Below are positions 14,501 through 26,500 of a DNA stretch of 64,000 bases, piece after piece. The DNA is from Rhynochetos jubatus. Lineage: Eukaryota; Chordata; Aves; Eurypygiformes; Rhynochetidae. Position numbers and translations under genes: made by a program. The notes under the pieces are model-generated. The model saw only the letters and a list, made by a program, of their open reading frames with translations. It had not been told where the DNA came from and did no database searches. Within the stretch, counting starts at the first letter, position 1; each line of letters starts with the position of its first letter. The stretch spans positions 19,728,317 to 19,792,316 of the forward strand of contig CM050658.1 in assembly GCA_027574665.1 (NCBI GenBank). The letters run 5' to 3'.

Positions 14501-17500
14501 TCAAAGGGTCTGAATTTTGTCCGTGGTTCCAAAGCCAGTGTTCCCTGCAGTGCGTTGCTGCGCTCTTCTGCCCACTTAGCTGGACAGTTGCAAGCCTGTT
14601 TTGGCAGCTTTTGGGTACGTCCATGCTGATTGTCCAGCTGGCTGGTTGGACTCCCTTTTCCTTCGTTTTAAGGCTTTCTGCTCTTGGGTTTTTTAGGCCC
14701 ACTATTCATAAAACTTACACAGTCTTCATGTTATCTAGATATCTGCTTATTTGCCAAACGTGGCTGAAGCCAAACAACAGGCTTGAAAATTATTATAAGG
14801 AAAGAGAGCGGAAACTGGGTGGGAGGTACGTGGTGTTACTGGTTTCATTCCCCTAGTAACTTGGCTAACAAAACGGTCACTAAATATTGTTCCCAAAGAC
14901 GATATATTAAGTTTAAGAAATAGCAGAAATTTAGATGGCTCATGCAAGAATATGCATACAAAGCAGTGTTTATTTTCGTCTGTGTTGCTCCAGCGAGAGA
15001 ACAGAGAGGATAGAAAGAACTGACTAACTATCATCCAGTGAATGAGATAAAAATTGTGGAAGATTACTATTTGAACGTAATTCCTGTTGCTGTGAGAAGC
15101 TGGCAACGTGTGCGCAGCAGATGAGACTCAACCTACGTGGTTGAGCTTTATCCTGGCCTTTTCTCCTATCTTTATCCCTGGCTTTGTAACTTTACCAATA
15201 CATTATCCTCGCTGTAGGGGTGTAGTACGCTATAAGCTAAAACCAACTTGAGACAGCAGTTGGACTGCGATTAGCCATGTAATTATTCCGAGTGAAGCCA
15301 TTCAGCTGATGCACTGAACAAACAGTCGCGCTGAAAGGGTTGCTGCTCGGCCTTTCTTCGTCTTTCTGAAGTCGGTTTGACCAGTTGGTACTCTTGAAAT
15401 ATGTTGAGGTGTTGAAGGGAATTTCGTGAAGATCAACATTCTTGTATGAAGTGGGTAAAGGAACAAGTGGAACAGGTCTTCGGTACTGAATGGGCGCTTC
15501 AGAAATGTTCTACGGCGTCGCGTGATGTGGTGGTTCAGGTGGGGGTGGCGTTGCTCATACGTGGGTTGTAACCTGCTGTATGTGAGGAGCAGAACTAATG
15601 GGAAGTCCTTCGCTGTAATTTGGGACATCTCTGCAAAATCAAGTATTCTGATTTTTAAAAAATGTGTTGTGATATTTTGCTCTTAACTGATCCCTTAAAG
15701 CAGTTTCCTTCCTTCCGCTCGGAATTACTCCAAGGGAGAAAAGAATTCTGTATTTATTGGTTTGTATTACATTAGCAATGTGAAGCATTATTTTACCAGA
15801 TTGCCTCGTATATACGGACACCTCAGCCTTAGGTCTGAAAAAATGAACATCTTTGTTTTTTTTCCAGGACTTATAATATCTCTTCAGCTTCTTCGTGGCG
15901 ACATGGAGCAGATTCGAAGGGAAAACCCCATGATATTTAACAGAGGCGTTTCTGTTACCAGGAAGCTGGGCTTTCCTGATGTGATAATGCCAGGTAAACG
16001 TAACAGCTGGACATTGTTTCCTCATAGTCTCCTAGCCAGGCGTCACTGCGATGGGTCCTTTACTTGAAGAAGATTAATAAAAGAGGAGTTGCCTTCTTTA
16101 TCGGTAAACGCCAGTTCCAGGTTCAGGCAGGCATGCTAAAACACGAACAGCAGCGAACAGTGTAGGAACAGAAGGTGTTAAAATCACACGTATAGAAGGT
16201 GGTCTGGAATGATTGCTTTGATGCTCCCCCCACCTCCCCTGCCACTTAGATATCCCTCCTGTAAGCGTAGAGATGTTTCGTTTAAAACAGAAGTTTCTTC
16301 CTCCCGGTAATTCCAAGCCTGGAAAGAGTTTCCACTTTGCCCCCTTGGTTTTTGGAGTTAGTAGGATCCTTTTGTAAAGGTTGACGATACGTGAGGCTGC
16401 AGGATCTGGCCGATTTTCCAGCTGGCCTTACACAGCACCTAGTCCCTGCAGCAGTGGTCTTGGCTGAAGCGTTGCTGGGCTTCGTTTGCTCCTTACTTCT
16501 GGAGCAGCAGCTTGAGATGCTGCTTGTTTTGGCACAAGTTGAGGTAGCTGCAGCATAGCCAAGAATTCATTTAGGGAGGAAACCGAAACCTTAGCCAGTC
16601 ATGCACTCAATAGATATAAAACCTGGCATTATACTGTCTTGATTTTTACAGTGTAGTAAGAAACGAGCTTACTAATTATATGGCATGTGTAGCATTTGAA
16701 ATACCACCTCATTGCTACGCATTGTAACCAGGACCAAGGATGACATTGCAGACATGGGAAGTTTTATGAAAGCATAATGGAAAGAGCATCAGATTTTATT
16801 ACTCGAAAGACTGCGGTGACACATCAGTGTCAGGAGCAGTTGGTGTAGCCTCATTATGGAGGCTCCTCAGAAAGCACAATAAAAGTAGGTGGGGAGACTT
16901 TCTAGAAACTAAAGTAAAAGGATTCAGAACAATGTATTTTATTTACTAACAAAATTGGAAAAAATTAGCAACAAAGCAGCAGAGGGCATGGGCTATAAAG
17001 CCAATTATAAATTTTAGCTTTTAATGACCTTCTAGCAGTTCCACCCTTAACCCAAAGCAATCAAACAGAGAAAAGATTAAATATCGCACGTGGATATGCA
17101 GATAGAGCTGCTGCGAGGTGATCTGCTGTAATTGAGATCACAGCTGGATGTGTCACAACAGCTACATCACAGCTAGAAAAGTCAACATCAAAAACAACAT
17201 TTGCAGACCTCTGTAAGTGAATTGATTCCTCTGCAAGAATCACTTTATCTGCCGTTGCTGTGTATAGAGCTGTCCCTCGGGTGCTTCAGACCACTGAATT
17301 TTAGCAAACTTAAGGAGTAGCTTTATGGCCTCAGTGTTCCCCTTAACTGTTGTTTCACTTTCGGGGCCCTAGCCTCTGCAAGCTGGCATCACGGGCCTGT
17401 CGTCCCTGTACTGCTTGGGTTTGGGGCACTGCTGTTGCCCGGGGCTCGAACAAGATGATAAATCTGTTTGGAATTGGGCTCATAGAGATCTCAGAATACT

Positions 17501-20500
17501 GATTGATGCAAACAGATGCGTGAAAGGACCGCCGTTCTGCTGTTAAATGCGTACTGCCTCTTTCGAGGTGCTGCTCGCCCTCAATTACAAAGGGGTTACA
17601 AGAGGTCTGCATGTATAGAGCTTAGACGCAAAGCTCAAGGCATTTGTATTTGGAGAAAAATGGCTTAATTTGTGGAGAAATGCAGTTTGTAAATGTCTGT
17701 AAACACCAGGTAAGAAAAGAAAAGCAGCCATGGAAGTGCAAATAGACTTTCACTGTAATGATAAACTAGGCCATGGCCAGAGTAGAGGTGAGATGTGAGG
17801 AGAGAGGGAGCCATCACTAAAAATTGTCATTATCATGGCTATTTGCCAGGATCATGAAATCTCTGGAAAAAATAGGAGATCAAGATACAATGTAACTTTC
17901 CTGATGCAGCAAACAGCGTTCATTCTAATTAGTTATTCATTTTTTTGGAAGTAAAAATACATTTGACACTACTCAAAGTGACAGCAGATATTTGCCTGTT
18001 GGTTGCTTTTAAGAGAATAGATCCAAGTGGGCTTTGAGTTCACCTGATGCCCAGGGTAGAAGGTTTGGGTAGAGTAGGTCACCTTTCAGGTGGATTGGCC
18101 AAGCTGCAGGAACAAGGAATGCCCAGCAATTTAACATCCTTTCTTAGCGTCACTAGTATGGTCTACAGTTAGAAAATGTTTCCGTTTTGATGGGGTAAAA
18201 ACAAGCTCAGCCCCCAAAAATCCCCAACCAGACAAAACCCGGCCCTGTCATGCACGTTAGCAGTTCTCCACCGTGTCTGCTGCTGTAATTGTCTGTGTCA
18301 ACTACCTGTTCCGTGCGCTGTTTCAGAGCTGCTGCTTTCTCGTGAAAGACAGGGTTTCCTCTTGCAGAAAAGAGCACAGAAAGTTTGTGGCTTGTAATTT
18401 GCAAGTGGACGCAGGTTTTTCAGGGTAGCGTGATTTAAAAACGTTTTTTTATGAATAAGTTAATAAAGGCTACATCACCTAGCATTGGCAAAATACATGG
18501 CGATCCTATGCCGAACCAAGAAATCTGGTTCTAAAAAGCCAACAGCTCTAGCATTCCAAATGAATCTTCTTGGGCATCGGTTTTAACCTTTTCATGTTCT
18601 GTTTTAATAGGAAATCCTTTCCCCTGTCCACATCTTAACCACCAAAATCCCGCAGCTGTGTCTCAGCACACAGCTTTCCTGTCCCATTTTGAAACAGCAT
18701 TGGTTCCTGTACCAAGCTGTCTTTTTCCCTCACTCGCACGTGAGCAACGTAAGTGGCAGCTGGTCATCATTAAGAAATAAAGTGAAACTGGTCTTTATAT
18801 GCTTATATCTTGCATGGTTATGCAGAACAAGATTCATACCCTACAAAATAACCATGCCTGTCTTCATTTCTAAAGATAAAATGCTCTTTGTTTCCTGCTG
18901 TGTTGTGAGCTGAGAAGAGCATCAGAAAGACTTTAATTATCCCTTTTTGTCCGAATCAGAAGGGATTCAGTCAAGCCAGCCTCATCAGGAGGTGTGGTGG
19001 GTATTTGCTCATTTGTGGTTTGTGATGGGATTTTTTTTCTTTTCTAAATTGGTACTGGGTTTAAGACCGTCCATCTGATCCTGACAATTTTACCTTTCCC
19101 CAGAGATAAAAGCAATGAGGCATGTGCTGCTTGCCTTTTGGATTGCAACTTTCTTTGTGTACAGAACTTGCTGATCAGAAATCTGTTGCATAGGCATGGC
19201 GTTTGTCAGTTCCCCAAAGGACATCCCTTCCCTTCCCCATGTGCTGATAAGTATTCTGTCTTTTACTTTGATCCTCTGATGAAAAGTGCATGCTTCATCT
19301 TCTACTTGTGAGTGATGTTTCTTTCTCTTTTTTTCTCTCTCCTTGTCTTAATTTCCTGCTTCTCTCCCTTTCCTTTCCTGTTACTCTCTCCTCTTTTTCT
19401 GATGCAGAGATGAAGATAGTTGGGTGTAAGTTTCTGCTTTTCTGTGTAATGTCTGCTTATTGCTTGCTTTTTCCCATTTTCATATCTTCCATGGGATGTT
19501 GGGGATTGGTAAAGCTATCAAATCATGACATCACAGGGCAACTTCGGTAACGGAGAGGCGTAGACTTTGTCTTTGCCGCCTCTCTTCATGCCACAGGGTT
19601 TCAGACAAGTTTAGTAGCTATGACAGATGAACCAGCAGCAGAGGTGAGAAGCATCTCAGCATCTGTTCCGTCGGTGAGCACAAAGTCATGGCAAAAATTC
19701 ATTAAGAAACGGACGTGGCAAAATCCATCAGCTATTCTCAGAATGTTCATGGCAGGAGGGTCAACGAGACTCAAAGACATCATTATGTAATAGTTATCCC
19801 CAAAAAGCATTTATAAAGAGAATAAAAAATATTTCTGTCATTAAAAAACTTGCAGAAACGGGAAGTTAAAATACTGAGTTGGAGGCGATAAGAAAAAAAA
19901 TATTAAAAATGAGGTCACCACTACTGGAACACGGAATTTAAAAAGAGCATTGTATAGACTCTTTTCTAGATTCAGAAGTCGAGCAATGGATAGCAAGGCA
20001 TGTAGTCAGTATTGCCTGTTCCTTGTCCTTGGAACACTTGAGTGTTCTGTTCACCAAAAGCTAGAGGAACACACCGAGTTAAACTTGCATAATCCCCTTT
20101 CCATAGAAAAAAGAAGCTAGTTTGCCATCCAGACAGCAGCTGGAAGCTCTGTTCCCCTTGCCACTGTAACACTACTCGCAGTGATGTTTGCAGTTGCGTG
20201 CTGTGGCTGATTCAGGAACAAAACCAGTGACAGACTGGTGAAAGGGCAGGGAAGTAAACAGCTGACAGGGCTCCAGGATGGCTCCCAGAGGCGCTCTGAC
20301 CATGCCTGGCTGCTTACAGGCACATAGCAGTGCAGGGGGCAGTAGCGCGGATGTTTGCACCCCCCTCAAAGGTCACTTCGCTGTTAATGCAAGGGAAAAT
20401 GGCACAGTGCGAGGCCTGTCACTCTGAATCTGCTGAGACATGATGGAGAGCAAGCCCTCAATGGGCAGCCAGAGAGAGAGCGTTGGAGACGCTTCCCAAG

Positions 20501-23500
20501 CTTTGTCAGTCTTTCCCTTTAGTCCACTTGTTTTGCAGAAGTGAGGCGGTGGTGACAAAGCTGGCTGTGGCTCCTGCCCTTAAGCTCTGCTGTGTTGCAA
20601 TTCCTGCACTTCAGCAGTAGTTGCACGTTTTTCATTTGGAGGAAGAGGGAAGCTCGGGTAGGGGTGTAGCAGGCTGTTTGAGATCGGGATCCAGTTGCTG
20701 GCACCCTGCTCTTGCGCAGCGGCCCCCACAGCTCCTGCCCATCAGGGGAGCGGCTGGTTGAGCGTGGTGCCCTTGGCCAGAAGGAAGCGCAGTTACATTG
20801 GCAAGAGCGAGAACAAGTACGGCCAGCGCACGTTATAACGATGTCCACGAATGCTACACTTTGTTTTATCCTAAGGACCGTCATTACTTGCTGGGTGGAG
20901 TCTCTTCCAGAGTCAAACCCGCTCCTGGTGTGGGGCTGTTCATTTATACATAGGACATAAACGTACGGGTTTGGGTTTGTTCCACAGACCATTCTGGAAG
21001 ATGCTCTGAGCGTCCTTCTTCCCCGTTCGCGTTCTGGGGGTTATTGGCACTCTCCTGTAAAATGCCAGTATTTTCACACAGATGCTGAACCCAGTGATGT
21101 TAGAGTCCAGCAGAGAGGGTGTCACACGGTTGGGCCCTAAGTGAGTAGGACCACCTCAGCAATTTAGCAGATACAGGCATAAATACTAATTTTTATAGAT
21201 AGATTGCTCCTGATATCCTTAGCAGCTTAAATTGTAAAAGACTAACCTTTTTTTGTGTAAAAAATCCAGTGAAGTCTTTGAATAAATACAGTTATTTTAC
21301 TGAGTTACTTGAAACTGGACCTGCACATCCTGGATGTTGTGAGCTGCCACTTTCCCCAGCTTATAGGGATAATGTTACGTGTCCTCTACAGGATCACAGA
21401 GTCCCAGAACACTCAGGTTTGACCCCTCAGGACACAAACTTGCTAGAATCAGGATGTCAGAGGTTTGTTTGCCTCCTTCTCCTGTAGGCACTTAATGTCA
21501 ATTGCGTAACTTTTTTGGGACCCAATATTCACCTGTATAAAACAGGGACCATTCCTGTCCGCAGTGTACAAAATCATTTAATGAAACGTTAGATTAAATG
21601 CGGATGGTTTCTGGAAATCGGGATAAATCTCCTGCTCAGTCTAATAGATGCCAGACAATAATTGGCTGGTGGGCTACTTAATGTTATTAAACCTTGAAAA
21701 TGGTAAGTATTTGGAAGTCTTCCAGTACATTTCTTTGTCATAAACACAAAATCAAGGTGGCTTGTGTTGCCTTTTCCACCGCTCCTGGTTTTTTCCCCAT
21801 TACCATTAAAATAGTGTCAGGTCATGTGAGAAAGGGATTTCGTTTCAATATAAATGAAACCCCCAAAGCTATAATTCATGATATCTAATGTAAACAGTAG
21901 TTTTACGTGTGACACCAGGCCTTGTAAATAGGTTAAAAAAACCCACTAAAACAAAAGCATAACAGTGAAGGGAGAATAAAGAGTTGCATAACACATCCGA
22001 AAATGATCCTTTTTGTTGTTTGTTGTTGAGAAATACTGTCTTTCAAGGTGATCAGAGAGGATGAATCTCAGCAACTGCATATGTAGAAACTGCACATATT
22101 TTGTGCCTTAAAGCAGTTTCCATTTGGTTTTAAATTGAAAACAACTGTAGAGAGATGGGCTTTAAAACAAACACCATTCTGAAAACCCTCGTTAGGTTTG
22201 CAGTCCATCCCCGTAACAGGGCCCTCAGCTTAAAAGGTCATCCGCGGGTTTTAGTCTCTCAATACTTTTGGCCCACTGGCCTCGTAGCACTTCGTTATTC
22301 CTGTGCTAATGAGGGGAGGCCACAGCTCCCCCAGTTCTCGACCCCGCGCCGCTCTGTTGGTGAAGGTGAGGTCTGTGCGATCCAGGTGGCTGTAGCACAC
22401 TGGTTTGCGCTCACGGTGCCGGGGTTACTGTCACCGCAGAGCCGGACCCACGTGTGCAGTAGCTTGCCCCACAACGGGCGTGAATTGCCTGACGTGGTGA
22501 GCAGGTGCTTTATTCATCTCTCCTTGCGACGGAAGGGAACGTGGGAAAAGCTCTGTCTGACAGCCGAGACTTTTGCCTTGGTGCGTAGCTGCCGTTCCGG
22601 TCAGAGCTGACAGGGACCGCCCTGCTGGCCCTGGTCACGCTCTCCGTGTCGCCTCGCGCGAGCTGCGCTGCGCTGGTGGTGCACCTGTGTGGTGGCGTGC
22701 ACAGCGTCTTCTCCAGCCTTGCCGTTGGCCCGCTCTAAATCGTTAATAAACTGCGCTGCGTCCGAGCGTTTGCTCTGGTTTCCGTGCAGCCCATTGGTGC
22801 GTCTGAGCTCCAACCCCTGGAAACCAGCAGCAGCTGGGGAAAAGGGCTTGCGAGGACTCGGGGATGTGCTCAACTAATACGTTGGGGAAAGGGGCAACTG
22901 CCTTGTAGTAAGGATGTTTTCACTGAAATAAACGGGGGGTTGGAGCTTACAGTTTTAACTCCGGATTGTGGAGAAACTGGCAGCTCCGTACCTGATAGTT
23001 CAATGCTTTTTCTAAAGACGTTTCCTATTTTTACTGTATGTAATGACCTTTTCTATTTTTTAAGATTCAATAGACAATATTTTGACAAAAGGCCGCCAGC
23101 CATACTACTTCACTAAAACACTTTTCCCCTTCTTTTTCTACATTTTGATGCAAACCCACTATTTTTTAGGTTCCTCTACCCCCCCACCCCAAAGGCATTT
23201 ATTTTAATTAGTGCAGTAATATCCCTCCTGTTAAGCTAAATGGAAGATAAGATGCTATATATAACCAAATGCTGCCTTTAATTTAGGCTGCAAAATGATT
23301 TGCTGCCTGACATTGGGTTTTGGGCAGCCAGACTGCCTTCCAGAAAAGAGGTCAGGAATGGGAAGCTCCAATATGCTAATTACACTGAGCACAATTAATT
23401 TCTATTAAGAATTGTAGCATATAAATTGAAACTTTTCCCCTTGTTCTGCAGACTGCTACGGAAAGAGGATGGAGTCTGTTAAACAGGAGGATTTGGGGAA

Positions 23501-26500
23501 CAGAAGTCCCTGCTGAAATGAGTTTCTGCGATGAGTTTTGAGTTTCCTTTGTAGTCCTGTAGTCAGCATACAGGTAGCTTAGCTTGGTTTCGGGCAGCAG
23601 GAGGAATGCAGGGATAGTTTTCTCTGTTGGGCACTGCGGAGCGTTGCATTTGATGACTCTGATGAGAAAAACCAGATCAAATGTTTCAGGTCTCTCGCCA
23701 GCCTCTTGCTGTCATCTTTTCCCCGTTAACGAGCCATAGCGTTTTCAGACCTCTAACCGTGAGGTGTTTCAAGCCGGCGGCTCTGTGTGAATCCACAGCG
23801 AGCGTGCGGTTGACAGAAGGAGTTTTGCATGGTTTGCATGCAGATTGCCGTTCATAGGGAGTTCCTGAGCCCTGAAGGTCAGCTAGGGAGCTGTATTTTC
23901 CATGCTTAAAAAGTTGTACTTATCTGCAGAAATAAAAATGAAAGTAAAGACAGGACTGAAAGCTTTTATTGTTCCTCCCGACAGTAGATTAAGGAGCAAA
24001 TTCTGTGGGGTTATAGACTTCCAAAAGAACTCGAAGGGCTTTTTGACAGACACAAAGGGCTATCCCTCACTGCCTGAGAGCAAATGCAGCCTAGTCCATT
24101 GTGCTACTGATTAATAAACAGATTAACTGCATCAGCTTCTCCAAGTACTGGGGTGGAGGAAATTAGACATTCGAGGAGTCTCTGCCATCGATACCCATTC
24201 CATTACTCCATTACTTAGTCTCTTGAGGCAGCTTAACAAAATACTTGCCTTGAAAGGGTTTCGTTTTTGTATTGTTCTAATTTTTATCTCTTTTTAAATA
24301 TTGCCCTTTAGTATGTTTGCCTTTGTGGCAAGTAAGCAGAAAGAAGTGGTAAGTGAGCCATCAAGGAACGGTGACAGTAACTACATCTCACAGCGAAATA
24401 GGTGCTACCTCCTATCCTTGTACTGCCCACGTTAGTTTGGAACGCAGACTTTCCCAAATCGGATTCTTAAAAAAAACACCCAGGAAGGGAAAAGGAATGT
24501 GAGCTCGAATCTGTCAAATTCAGGATAACAGGATGCTGAGATAAATGCTAGCGTTTGTATCTCTGAATTTAGTCATTTGCTCTGAAAGCGCTGGAAAATG
24601 AGGTAACGGGAAATTGGCAAGTATCCGTACTGCCCGCTTCCTTCTGTCCGTGGGGATGGATACCAGAGACCAGTCAGAAGTGTAGCAGAGAACAATGTTC
24701 GTAATTCCGAGTCCGTCTGAACTGAGTTACAGCCAGGTTTCCAAACATTTTGATGTTACGATAAAAAGAGATTATGAAAATATAGAAAATACGTGAAGAG
24801 CTAACTGAACATCATTTCTGCTGACCATCCCAAAACTACTTATTTTTCTTAAAACCTACTGGAAATAGGAAGCCTGGTGCTATGCCAGGCTTAGCCTGAT
24901 ACTGCCTAATCGGCTAACTAGGCAAAGCGGCAGCAGCTTCATTTTTTTCCCCTTCCCTGCTCAAGCACAATCAAAGCGAGTATTGATCCTGAGTTCACCC
25001 TTAATAAAGGCATTACTAACAATGGTCTGATTTTATGAACTGATATTAAGTTGTTCATCTTTATTAACAATTAACTTGCTGCTTGGAATGATCTGGGCAT
25101 CAGCCATAGTCTTGCAGAGCACAGAAAACAGTTTGCGGAATCGAAACGTGCTGCACGCAGGCACCGACTCTTCCCCGCTGAACTTAAGCGTGCGACTCCA
25201 CTCTCCTACTGCAGGTGACATACGCAATGACTTGTACCTGACGCTGGAAAAGGGAGACTTCGAAAGAGGGGGGAAAAGTGTGCAGAAGAACATCGAGGTG
25301 ACCATGTACGTGCTCTATGCGGATGGAGAAATCCTGAAGGTAAGCGATCGTTCCCTCTGAGCTTCAGGTGCCGCCTGCTTGCTCCGTGGGCAGGTTCTCC
25401 TCTTCCCTTGTCTCTGATGCAAGGGAAGTGCTAAACTCAAACTAGCTCTGGTTTTTCTTCTTCTACGTTTTTAAATTTTATGCATTGATGAAGGAAGCGC
25501 TCAGCTATGAATCTGAAAGGTTGGAGCGCTTCCCCTGCATGGGAATAGGGGACACGGAGCAACTACGAACTGCAGAGCGATGTCGTTTCAAAATGGGCTG
25601 TCAGTGGCTGTGGGAAAAAGAAAATTCAGAGTAACAGCAGTCAGAATGAACCGAGTAGTATCTGACGGTATCTAGAATGAAACAGTGTGTGTCGTACAGC
25701 ACGGTGGAACGTGATTGCAAGAGAGACTTCTAAATCAGGCTTCTCGGAGTCACGGCATTGCGTGTAGTGTTGGAAAATAAATGTGAGTAGCCTTATTTCC
25801 AAGACGTTGGCTTTCACCCTGGGATGGCTCCATTCCAGCTGTGGACGGTTCTCTCTCCTCCTCTGTTCTTTCTTGTAGTGTTGTGGAAGAGAAGGTGGTA
25901 GATAAGTCAGCTTTGTGTGGGGTGGGAGGGCGTGAGGGTAGAGGAGAAAACAAAGTATTTTGACGTAAACATCTATCAGAAATGGAGAAATGGCCGTATG
26001 AAAGTGTGTTAATCATAACTGCCCCTTTTTTTTACCTCCACTGCAGTAAAATGGCCTGCATAGCCGTTACCGTGGAAGGGTCCAAACACCGGAGTGCTTG
26101 CGTACCAACTCAATGCCACAGTCTGGGGTTCTTTTAACTGTGGGGAGAACTTTTCCTTTATTCCTACAATTGCTTGCAATTTCACTAAAAGTCAAGTATC
26201 TCTGTCATAAGGGGCTGGTGTGTGCTCACAGCTGTTGCAGGAAGATCACAATCCTTTTCTGTTTAATTGCATCAGGCAGACCTTTCAAACTGAGTGACAC
26301 GTTGTTAATCAGCACTTCATTTCACAGCAGTCTGCCAGAGACCAGCGTAGGTCTTTACCCTCCAGACTGCAATAGCAGCATCTCCAAATGCTAACGTACC
26401 TCATGGTTGCTAATTACACTGTAACCTTGGCTAATGATAAAGTATAAAAGCCATGTAATTTCTGGACATTATCAGTCTGAACTTCATCTGGGGTTTTGGT

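Larger units (their letters stand above)
15994..25214 (+). other. DOCK3: DOCK3 intron 4 (9,221 nt), longest in the window
   Basis: Contains two CpG-poor, AT-rich stretches (about 16880-17240 and 17641-18010), a CpG-island-like patch (about 22193-22870) and a TAAT-rich stretch (about 23160-23460). A long pyrimidine run lies at about 19320-19400. No CR1 or other recognised transposon was seen apart from the possible short insertion inside the CpG patch. Confidence 0.85.

Noticed and set aside
22578..22793. Terminal inverted repeats of a DNA transposon around the CpG patch
   Set aside because: The two ends share only GCTGC and CAGAGC; about half of 21 positions match, which is not convincing.
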